Source of the DNA: a bacterium | GTDB taxonomy: Bacteria; Sysuimicrobiota; Sysuimicrobiia; Sysuimicrobiales; Segetimicrobiaceae | Direction of reading: 5' to 3' | Assembly: GCA_035295165.1 (NCBI GenBank) | Contig: DATGJN010000103.1 | Coordinates: 62,001 to 126,000, forward strand | Length of the DNA: 64,000 nt | In this document: one piece after another, positions 11,391-18,000 of the stretch | Position numbering within the stretch: the first letter of the stretch is position 1 | Layout of the letters: each line of letters opens with the position of its first letter | Notes under the pieces: generated by a model | The model's input: the letters and a program-made list of their open reading frames with translations, nothing else | Told to the model about the DNA's origin: nothing | Databases searched by the model: none | Position numbers and translations under genes: made by a program

Positions 11391-11563
11391 ACCTTGTTGG
11401 ACCCGCCGCCGCTCGCGTGCACCGCGCCGCCGGTGCTGCGGCCAAGGCCTGCGGAGGATCCTGGCCCCGGCCGGGGCGACGTCGGGACTCGAAGACTGGC
11501 GCCCGAGATCGTGTCGGCATCCCCCGGATGCGTCGTCCCTGGCGCGACCGCCCCCAACGGAAA

Positions 11564-11587
11564 GCGGCCACTCCGAGGAGTGGCCGC
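11564..11587 (-). terminator. Rho-independent terminator of trxA
   Basis: An 11-bp perfect stem (11564-11574 with 11577-11587) has a 2-base loop and is followed on the minus strand by TTTCCGTT. It lies 25 bases past the trxA stop. The remaining interval up to the heat-shock promoter holds no gene that I can support. Confidence 0.7.
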
Positions 11588-11612
11588 CCGACACCGCCGT
11601 GCGATTGCGCCG

Positions 11613-11942
11613 CTAGCTGAGCGCCGCGTCGATGCGCTTCTTGAGGGCCTCTTTCGGCATGTAGCCGACGATCCGCTCCACGAGTTCACCCGACCGGAAG
11701 ATGCCGAGCGTTGGGATGCTCATGATGCTGTACCGCGCCGCGATCCCGCTGTTCTCGTCCACGTCGAGCTTCATCACGCGCAGCTTGCCTTCATATTCTC
11801 CCGCAATTTCCTCGACGATCGGGGCGATCATCTTGCATGGGCCACACCACGTGGCCCAAAAATCCACCAGCACCGGCGTGCCCGCCTTCAGCACATCGGT
11901 GTCGAACGTCTTCTCCGTCACGCTCGCAGGCTTCGTTGCCAT
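11613..11942 (-). CDS. trxA: Thioredoxin
   Basis: This 109-residue thioredoxin reduces protein disulfides in the cytoplasm. The active site WCGPC lies in DFWATWCGPCKMIAPI near residues 31-35, and the conserved cis-proline is in SIMSIPTLGIF near 75. No signal peptide is present. The ATG at 11942 is preceded by AAGGAGAGGAG. The gene appears to be monocistronic, ending at a clear terminator. An internal position after the cis-Pro keeps the usual G-E-L-V-E-R-I-V-G-Y end. Confidence 0.97.
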   Translation of the reverse strand: MATKPASVTEKTFDTDVLKAGTPVLVDFWATWCGPCKMIAPIVEEIAGEYEGKLRVMKLDVDENSGIAARYSIMSIPTLGIFRSGELVERIVGYMPKEALKKRIDAALS

Positions 11943-12024
11943 ACCCTGGCTCCTCTCCTTATGGGGTCACCCGATTCCTCACAACCCATCCCGGCCTCCA
12001 TTTATTCCCTTTTCCCGACGCCTG

Positions 12025-12582
12025 TCACCACCGCGGCCAACGTGCCATCGCGACCAGCAGGAGGACGCTCATTCCCCCGGCGCCGAGGCATCCCATCCGG
12101 CCCGATCGCCCGGCGGCGGTGCCCTTCAGCGGGGCGTCCAGGCGGGAGCCTCTGGCCCCCGACCGGAGGGAGAGCCTCGTGGCAGTCTTGAACTCCCGCA
12201 CCGCGTCGCCGACGCGGCCCTGCTGCTTGTACACGATCCCGAGATTCTGGTGGGCGATCCAGTAGTCCGGATCCATCGCGATCGCTTTTTGATAGCACGC
12301 CACCGCTTCGTCCAGCCGGCCGCGCTCGCGATAGACGTTCCCGAGGTTGCTGTGCGCTGGCGCGTATCGCGGGTCGAGTTGGACCGCCTTTGAGAACGAC
12401 GCGTGCGCGTCATCCCACTGGCGCTTGTGGACGTAGGCGACCCCCAGTTTGCTGTGGGCAAGCGCCGACGACGGCGCGGCAGCGATGGCTTTCTGAAATG
12501 CCGCAACCGCACCGTCCCAATCCTCGACGGCCAGCCGCTCTTCTCCCTCAGCCAGAAACGGAGACGGACCTTGAGCGCTCAT
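12025..12582 (-). CDS. TPR-repeat protein with C-terminal membrane segment
   Basis: The 185-residue protein contains about four tetratricopeptide repeats between residues 10 and 140, with typical A-x-x-x-Y/L-G-x-x-Y and YxxALxLDP-like blocks (KAVQLDPRYAPAHSNLGNVY, KAIAMDPDYWIAHQNLG). The last 20 residues are hydrophobic and may form a single tail anchor. TPRs mediate protein-protein contacts; the partner is unknown. I use the ATG at 12582; a TTG nine bases upstream is possible. It lies 82 bases upstream of trxA on the same strand. Confidence 0.85.
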   Translation of the reverse strand: MSAQGPSPFLAEGEERLAVEDWDGAVAAFQKAIAAAPSSALAHSKLGVAYVHKRQWDDAHASFSKAVQLDPRYAPAHSNLGNVYRERGRLDEAVACYQKAIAMDPDYWIAHQNLGIVYKQQGRVGDAVREFKTATRLSLRSGARGSRLDAPLKGTAAGRSGRMGCLGAGGMSVLLLVAMARWPRW

Positions 12583-12728
12583 CTTCTCCAACGGTCACGC
12601 CGCCCGGGCGGATGCGGCGGTCACGGGACGCCCGGCGCGGCGTTGCTGCTAGGGTCTTCGCAAAGGGATTGTGGGGTTCCTTCGGTATCTCGGGGCGCGG
12701 AACGCGTGCGGGATGCGCGCCCGACGTA

Positions 12729-13217
12729 CTATGCCGTCGAGCGTTCGAGAGGCGGCTGCGCCGCCCACAGGGGGAGATCTTCGACGGTGTCGTCCGTATC
12801 GTGTTCTCTCGCGGCCGCGGCCACGGCGGCCGCCTCATGCCCCCATGCGGTCGCGTCCGCTTTGACCCGGGCCGCGCGATATGCGTGCAGCAACGCGCGG
12901 ATCTCCAGATACGGACCGACGTACGCCGGGTCGACGTCGCGGGTCCCGTTGATCTGCTCAACCACTTCGGGCGTGTCGCTGTGCACGACGACCCATCGCG
13001 ATCCGAGGCGCCGGGAGTTCCACAGGGCGTAGAGGATGCCGCGGAACGCGGCAAGATCCCGGTTCTGAACCCCCTGGAGCGTGCGTCCGATGCGGCGCAG
13101 AATGCGCCCCTGCGCATCCACGAAGACCACGCCCATGCCGGCCCGGCCGTCGACTGGCGGTGCGGCGGCAACGTACACGTGGATCGTCTTTGTCGCGCTC
13201 ACCCTACCCGTCGTCAT
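12729..13217 (-). CDS. RNase H-fold protein with degenerate catalytic residues
   Basis: The 162-residue protein reads like an RNase HI/RVT_3 domain: a first strand (IHVYVAAAPP), the RDLAAFRGILYALW helix where active enzymes have an E, a strand ending in VVVHSDTPEVVEQING, and WGHEAAAVAAAA in place of the usual H-N-x-x-A-D. The first-strand aspartate and the helix glutamate appear replaced, so nuclease activity is doubtful. The ATG at 13217 overlaps the stop of the upstream small gene (ATGA), which puts it in the lexA operon. A role in SOS or nucleic-acid binding is inference from context. Confidence 0.75.
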   Translation of the reverse strand: MTTGRVSATKTIHVYVAAAPPVDGRAGMGVVFVDAQGRILRRIGRTLQGVQNRDLAAFRGILYALWNSRRLGSRWVVVHSDTPEVVEQINGTRDVDPAYVGPYLEIRALLHAYRAARVKADATAWGHEAAAVAAAAREHDTDDTVEDLPLWAAQPPLERSTA

Positions 13218-13504
13218 CGCTGCACCATCCGTTCGAGCACGGCCGTTGCAATGACCAGTCCCGCCAGGAGCAGCAGCTTGACCCGTACGAGCCTGCGATC
13301 GTCCGCGAAGAGGCGGCACAGTTGCGCGACCGTCATCCGCGGCGCGGCCTCCGCCGGCACCCACGTCGCGTGGTGGAGTGTGGGATACGCGTGCCGCCGC
13401 GGCGACGATAGCGGTGCTCGCCTTACCGTTCGCCGCACGACCCGCCACCCCTGTGTCGACTCGGGGGCGGTCATGCCCATTCGGCGCGCCGTGCTTACGA
13501 CCAT
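13214..13504 (-). CDS. Small hypothetical protein with C-terminal membrane helix, in lexA operon
   Basis: I do not recognise this 96-residue protein. Its N-terminal two thirds are basic and rich in Arg and Pro; residues about 72-90 (VRVKLLLLAGLVIATAVLE) form one likely membrane helix, followed by a short basic end. The ATG at 13504 lies inside the last codons of lexA and its stop overlaps the start of the RNase H-like gene, so both ends are translationally coupled. In Firmicutes the gene beside lexA is often a small membrane division inhibitor (YneA/SosA); this protein has a different layout, and the parallel is inference only. Confidence 0.55.
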   Translation of the reverse strand: MVVSTARRMGMTAPESTQGWRVVRRTVRRAPLSSPRRHAYPTLHHATWVPAEAAPRMTVAQLCRLFADDRRLVRVKLLLLAGLVIATAVLERMVQR

Positions 13505-14130
13505 CCGTGCACCCCCTGGTAGGCTCGGATGAGCCCGATGACCCGCCCGACGATTTGAAATTCCTCGCGGATGGGTCGGTACGCAGGGTTTGCGGGCATG
13601 AGCAGGGGCCGGCCTTCATCGAGTGCCAGCGTCTTCACCGTTGCTTCGTCCCCCAGGAGAGCGACCACGATCTCTCCCGGTGCGGCGACCGACTGTTTCC
13701 TGACGATGACCAGGTCGCCGGAGATGATCCCGGCCCCATTCATGCTATCCCCACGTACGCGCAGCAAGAAACATCCTCGAGCGTCACCGAGGAGGTGACG
13801 CGGTACTTCGACGTGCTCTTCGACATGTTCGTCGGCCAGAATTGGCGCCCCGGCCGACACGCGGCCGATGAGCGGGAGGGGGACGCTGTCACCGGTCTGG
13901 ATGAGTGCCTTGTCGACTACTTCCAGGGCGCGCATCCGCTCGCCGTGGCGCCTGATACACCCCTTCTGTTCAAGGGCCACGAGGTGTTGGTGGACGGTGG
14001 ACGGTGACTTCAGGCCGAGCGCATCACCGATCTCCCGAACAGACGGCGCATATCCCTTGTCCTGGACCTCTCTGACGAGGTAGTCCAGGATCTGCTGCTG
14101 CCGATCCGTGAGGCCCTGCCTTCTTCCCAT
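13495..14130 (-). CDS. lexA: SOS repressor LexA
   Basis: LexA represses SOS genes and self-cleaves when RecA is activated. The 211-residue protein has the winged helix (LTDRQQQILDYLVREV, YAPSVREIGDALGL, SPSTVHQHL) and the S24 protease domain. The scissile Ala-Gly is in RVSAGAPIL, the catalytic Ser in GDSMNGAGI and the Lys in ATVKTLAL. I chose the ATG at 14130 because GGGAGGT lies 8 bases upstream; an in-frame start further out (14169) overlaps the promoter -10. The gene leads an operon with two small overlapping genes and is preceded by two SOS boxes. Confidence 0.97.
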   Translation of the reverse strand: MGRRQGLTDRQQQILDYLVREVQDKGYAPSVREIGDALGLKSPSTVHQHLVALEQKGCIRRHGERMRALEVVDKALIQTGDSVPLPLIGRVSAGAPILADEHVEEHVEVPRHLLGDARGCFLLRVRGDSMNGAGIISGDLVIVRKQSVAAPGEIVVALLGDEATVKTLALDEGRPLLMPANPAYRPIREEFQIVGRVIGLIRAYQGVHGWS

Positions 14131-14167
14131 GGATCCTGACCTCCCCCGCTGGTCCCTCGTCAATGTC

Positions 14168-14197
14168 ATTATAGCGAACTAATGTACGGTATATCAA
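14168..14197 (-). promoter_or_regulatory. lexA promoter
   Basis: On the minus strand TTGATA (14192-14197) and a consensus TATAAT (14168-14173) are 18 bases apart. The first SOS box lies entirely within the spacer, so LexA binding would block RNA polymerase. Confidence 0.75.
14175..14188. promoter_or_regulatory. SOS box 1 (LexA operator)
   Basis: The site reads CGAACTAATGTACG, an imperfect palindrome of the Gram-positive LexA box type (CGAAC-N4-GTTCG). It sits between the -35 and -10 of lexA. Confidence 0.75.
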
Positions 14198-14209
14198 TGT
14201 CAGATAATA

Positions 14210-14223
14210 CGAACGTATGTACG
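14210..14223. promoter_or_regulatory. SOS box 2 (LexA operator)
   Basis: The site reads CGAACGTATGTACG and shares CGAAC-N4-GTACG with box 1. It is 35 bp upstream, about three and a third helical turns. It could help repress lexA or control a divergent transcript towards 14447. Confidence 0.7.
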
Positions 14224-14446
14224 AAACTATGGCGAAATCACCGTCATTCGGATCGAGATCTCCCAATGGCGACCTTGCTCGCTCGCGCGCCTGGTTTCTC
14301 GGATTCCCTCGTGGTTCTTGGCCTCATCGAGATGGTTCTTCGGACGGCGGTGGCGAGGTGCGATTCGGCGGGCCGACGAAAGTGAGGGATGCCTGGCCGT
14401 GGTGGGCGCCGAGGCGGCAGGACCGAATGCGGGGGAGGTCAGCGTG

Positions 14447-15220
14447 ATGCGGTTGGCCGATCGTGTGGCATTGATCACCGGTGCCGGTTCCGGTATCGGC
14501 CGGGCCACGGCGCTCCTGTTTGCCCGGGAGGGTTCCCGCGTCGCCGTCGTAGACGTGGACGAGGCGGGCGGTCGGGAGACGGTCCGTGCGATCGAGGACG
14601 CGGGGGGATCGGCGATGTGGGCGCGGGCCGATGTGGCCGCACCAGAGGACGCGAAACGCGCGGCCGATGCGGTCGCCGCGTGGTACGGTCGGCTCGACGT
14701 CCTCTTTAACAACGCCGGCATCAGCCACGTCGGCGTGCTCCACGAAGTCCCGGAAGCCGAGTGGGACCACGTCATCGCCGTAAACGTCCGGGGTGTGTAC
14801 CTGATGGCGAAGTACGTGGTCCCGCACATGCTCGTGCAGGGCCACGGGTGCATCATCAACATGTCGTCTGGCGCAGCGCTGTTCGGCCTCGAGCGGCGGG
14901 CGGCGTACTCGGCGTCGAAGGGGGCGGTGCTGGCGCTGACGCGCGCGATGGCCGTGGATTATGCGCCGCACCGCATCCGCGTGAACGCGCTCTGTCCGGG
15001 GACGGTCTACACCCCGTTTGTGGAGCGCTACCTTCACGCGTCGTACGCGGACCCGGCGGCGGCGCTCGAGCGACTCAACGAACGGCAACTCGCCGGTCGC
15101 CTGGGCCGCCCCGAGGAGATTGCGGCCGCGGCGCTGTACCTCGCGTCCGACGATGCCGAGTTTGTCACGGGGTCGCCGCTCATCATCGACGGCGGCATGA
15201 CCGGCGGACGGCGCGCCTGA
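14447..15220 (+). CDS. SDR-family NAD(P)-dependent oxidoreductase
   Basis: This 257-residue classical short-chain dehydrogenase has the cofactor loop TGAGSGIGRA near residue 12, the acidic VVDVDEA after strand two (NAD preference likely), NNAGI, and the catalytic S-Y-K set (MSSGAAL and YSASK). The C-terminal IIDGGMTGG motif is typical of the 3-oxoacyl-ACP reductase/glucose dehydrogenase branch. The substrate cannot be read from sequence. The ATG at 14447 follows GGGGGAGGT by eight bases. It heads a plus-strand run of metabolic genes. Confidence 0.92.
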   Translation: MRLADRVALITGAGSGIGRATALLFAREGSRVAVVDVDEAGGRETVRAIEDAGGSAMWARADVAAPEDAKRAADAVAAWYGRLDVLFNNAGISHVGVLHEVPEAEWDHVIAVNVRGVYLMAKYVVPHMLVQGHGCIINMSSGAALFGLERRAAYSASKGAVLALTRAMAVDYAPHRIRVNALCPGTVYTPFVERYLHASYADPAAALERLNERQLAGRLGRPEEIAAAALYLASDDAEFVTGSPLIIDGGMTGGRRA

Positions 15221-15321
15221 GGGGAGCATCGACGCGCAGGATTTGCACCGCCACGCGACGGAAGGAACGCAGCACGCCGCGACAGCGAGACACGGGCACG
15301 CGGCGGAAGGGAGCGGCGACG

Positions 15322-15978
15322 ATGAAGATCACATATCTCGGCCATGCCACGTTTCTGTTGGAGAGCGATGCGGCCAGCGTCCTGATCGATCCGTACGACG
15401 AGAAGGTCGGATATCCCGTCCCGACCGTTCGCGTGGACGCCGTCCTGGTCAGCCACGATCATGGGGACCACACGAACGTGGCGATGGCGAAGGGGCAGCC
15501 CCGCGTGATTCGTGGTCTCGCCGACGGCCAATGGCGCACGGTGCACGAACAGGTCGATGGGATCAAGATCTCGTCGGTGCCGACCTATCACGATGACGTC
15601 CAGGGGGCGAAGCGAGGCCGGAACACGATCTTCATCTTCGACACCGAGGGCCTTCGCGTGGTGCACCTCGCGGATCTGGGCCACGGGCTGAGCCAGGAGG
15701 CGGCCAAGACGATCGGGCGCCCCGACGTGTTGATGATCCCGATCGGCGGACACTACACGATCGACGCCAGCCAGGCGCACGACGTCGTTGCGCAGCTCCG
15801 GCCGGGTATCGTCATCCCCATGCACTACAAGACCGAGGTGAACCCCGGGTCCCCGCTGAGCACCGTCGACGGGTTCACGGCGGGCGCGAAGACGTCGAAG
15901 CAGGTCGGCCACACCGTGACGGTCGAGAAGCGGTTGATCCCGAAGGAGTCAGAGGTTTGGGTCATGACGTGGAACTGA
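15322..15978 (+). CDS. UPF0173 metallo-beta-lactamase-fold hydrolase
   Basis: The 218-residue protein starts MKITYLGHATFLLE and carries the metal-binding motif S-H-D-H-G-D-H near residue 50, with later ligands in HLADLGH and PMHYKTE. It matches the UPF0173/YtkL-like metal-dependent hydrolases, which bind two metals; the physiological substrate is unknown. The ATG at 15322 follows a weak GGGAG. It lies 100 bases after the SDR gene and 25 before the LLM oxidoreductase. Confidence 0.92.
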   Translation: MKITYLGHATFLLESDAASVLIDPYDEKVGYPVPTVRVDAVLVSHDHGDHTNVAMAKGQPRVIRGLADGQWRTVHEQVDGIKISSVPTYHDDVQGAKRGRNTIFIFDTEGLRVVHLADLGHGLSQEAAKTIGRPDVLMIPIGGHYTIDASQAHDVVAQLRPGIVIPMHYKTEVNPGSPLSTVDGFTAGAKTSKQVGHTVTVEKRLIPKESEVWVMTWN

Positions 15979-16003
15979 CCGTCCCCCCAGCCGGAGGACG
16001 ACG

Positions 16004-17023
16004 GTGAAGCTCGATTGCGCGTTGGCCATGGACGCGCTAGAAGATGCGCCCGCCGTCGCCCGCGCGGCGGAGGAGATTGGGTTCCAGGGTCTGTGGGCCA
16101 ACGACACCAAGCACAACCCGTTCGTCGCCCTCGCTCTGGCGGCACAGGTCACCAGCCGTCTGGAGCTGGGCACGGGGATCGCCGTCGCGTTCTCGCGGAG
16201 CCCGATGGTGACCGCGCAGACGGCGTGGGACCTCGGCCGGCTCTCGGGTGGCCGGTTCCTCCTCGGGCTCGGCACACAGGTCAAGGCCCATATCGAGCGG
16301 CGGTTCGGGATGCCGTGGGATCCGCCGGTCCCCAAGCTGCGTGAGTACATCCACGCCGTCCGGGCGGTCTGGCGCACGTGGCAGGACGGAGCACCGCTGC
16401 GGGTCCAGGGGACGTTCTACAACCTCAATCTTATGGGGCCGTTCTTCAACCCCGGCCCGAACCCTCGCCCGCACATCCCGATCCTGATCGCGGGCGTCAA
16501 CGAGGGGCTGTGCCGGCTCGCGGGGGAGGCGGCCGATGGGTTCATCGTGCACCCGATGCACTCGGTACCGTACCTCCGAGAGTTCGTGCTGCCGCATGTC
16601 GGGGAGGGGTTGGCGAAGGCCGGGCGAACGCGCAAGGACCTCGAGATCTACGCCCCGGTGATGATCGCGGCGGGAGAGACGCCCGACGAGCTCGCCGCCG
16701 CGGTGGCCCGGGCTCGTGCCCGCATCGCGTTCTACGGATCGACGCCGACATACCGGTTGCTGCTCGAGGTGCTCGGGCACGCGGACCTGGCGGACCGGCT
16801 CCGGCAGATGGTGGCGGCGAGGCGAGTGGATGACCTCGCCGCGCAGGTGCCGGACGCTGTCCTCGACGCGATTGTCGTCTGCGGTTCGTACGCCGAGATC
16901 GGCCGCCAGTTGAAGGCCCGGTACGCGGGACTCGCGGACCGCGTCGCGTCCTACTGGCCGTTCACCCCCGCCGACCGGGCGGGGTGGACGCGGATGGTCG
17001 AGGCCTTCCACGGAGCGAGGTGA
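16004..17023 (+). CDS. LLM-class flavin/F420-dependent oxidoreductase
   Basis: The 339-residue protein has the luciferase-like TIM barrel pattern: AEEIGFQGLWANDTKHNPF, LELGTGIAVAFSRSPM, DLGRLSGGRFLLGLGTQV and IPILIAGVNEGL. These resemble the F420-dependent TIGR03617-type subfamily. Which flavin (FMN or F420) and substrate it uses is not visible. It ends three bases before pheA and probably shares its transcript. Confidence 0.9.
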   Translation: MKLDCALAMDALEDAPAVARAAEEIGFQGLWANDTKHNPFVALALAAQVTSRLELGTGIAVAFSRSPMVTAQTAWDLGRLSGGRFLLGLGTQVKAHIERRFGMPWDPPVPKLREYIHAVRAVWRTWQDGAPLRVQGTFYNLNLMGPFFNPGPNPRPHIPILIAGVNEGLCRLAGEAADGFIVHPMHSVPYLREFVLPHVGEGLAKAGRTRKDLEIYAPVMIAAGETPDELAAAVARARARIAFYGSTPTYRLLLEVLGHADLADRLRQMVAARRVDDLAAQVPDAVLDAIVVCGSYAEIGRQLKARYAGLADRVASYWPFTPADRAGWTRMVEAFHGAR

Positions 17024-17026
17024 GGC

Positions 17027-17851
17027 ATGCGTGTCGCATATCAGGGGGAGCCCGGCGCGTACGGCGAGGAGGCCGTTCATCGGCTGTTCGGCGCGGTCCC
17101 GACCGTCCAGTGCACGTCGTTCGCGGGCGTGTTTGAGGCCGTGCAACGCGGTGACGCCGATCGGGGTGTGGTCCCGGTCGAGAACTCGCTTGCGGGAAGC
17201 ATCAACGAGACGTACGATCTGCTCCTCGCGCACGAGCTGGTGATTACGGGTGAGCTGGATCTTCGCGTGAGCCACTGTCTGATGGGGCTGCCGGGACAGA
17301 CGCTCGGCCAGATCAAGAAGGTGTACTCGCATCCGCAGGCGCTTGCGCAGGCGGACGCGTATTTGAAGCGGCTCGGGGCGGAGCTGGTGCCATACTACAA
17401 CACCGCGGGTAGCGCGAAGATGATCCGCGAGCAGGGGCTGGAAGGGTGCGCGGCCGTGGCTAGCCGGCGCGCCGCCAGCCTCTACGGGCTCGAGATCCTT
17501 GCGGAGGCGATTGAGACCACGCCAAGCAACTACACCCGCTTTTTCGAACTGAGCACGACGCCGGCCGAGCGCGTGGAGCCGAGCAAGACCTCCATCGTGT
17601 TCATCGTGCGCAACACAGTCGGCACACTGTACGCTGCGCTCGGTGCGCTCGCGACCCGCCGCGTCAATCTCATCAAGATCGAGTCGCGGCCGGCGCGCCA
17701 GCGGCCCTGGGAGTACACGTTCTACGTAGACGTGGACGGACACGCTGACGTGGAGCCCCTGCGCGCGGCGCTCGTCGAACTCCGGCAGCACACGACGTTT
17801 CTGCGCGTGCTCGGATCGTACCCGAAGGCGTTGCCGCCAGACGCGACATAG
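17027..17851 (+). CDS. pheA: Prephenate dehydratase
   Basis: PheA converts prephenate to phenylpyruvate in phenylalanine synthesis. The 274-residue protein lacks a chorismate mutase domain. It has AYQGEPGAYGEEAV at the start, the catalytic-loop region VVPVENSLAGSINETYDLL, and TTPSNYTRFFEL where the conserved T-R-F lies. Residues about 195-270 form the ACT regulatory domain with ESRPARQRPWEYTFYVD, the phenylalanine-binding ESRP motif. GAGGTGAGG precedes the ATG at 17027. Confidence 0.96.
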   Translation: MRVAYQGEPGAYGEEAVHRLFGAVPTVQCTSFAGVFEAVQRGDADRGVVPVENSLAGSINETYDLLLAHELVITGELDLRVSHCLMGLPGQTLGQIKKVYSHPQALAQADAYLKRLGAELVPYYNTAGSAKMIREQGLEGCAAVASRRAASLYGLEILAEAIETTPSNYTRFFELSTTPAERVEPSKTSIVFIVRNTVGTLYAALGALATRRVNLIKIESRPARQRPWEYTFYVDVDGHADVEPLRAALVELRQHTTFLRVLGSYPKALPPDAT

Positions 17852-18000
17852 CGGTCGAAGCCGGGGCCCGCCCGGACCCGGCACCGTCCTGACGTCCCAT
17901 CGGATTCCGGGCTCCGAAGGCCGGTGCGGGGGATGCGGAGAATCTCCCTCCGACCTGCGAATGCGCGCGGACCCGTGTGCACGGCAGGAGGAGGCCGCAG

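Noticed and set aside
10395-11400. CIRCE or HAIR elements
   Set aside because: No TTAGCACTC-N9-GAGTGCTAA or CTTGAGT-N7-ACTCAAG found near the heat-shock operon.
11361-12191. 276-aa plus-strand frame across the trxA region
   Set aside because: It overlaps the heat-shock promoter, the trxA terminator and trxA itself and has no family features.
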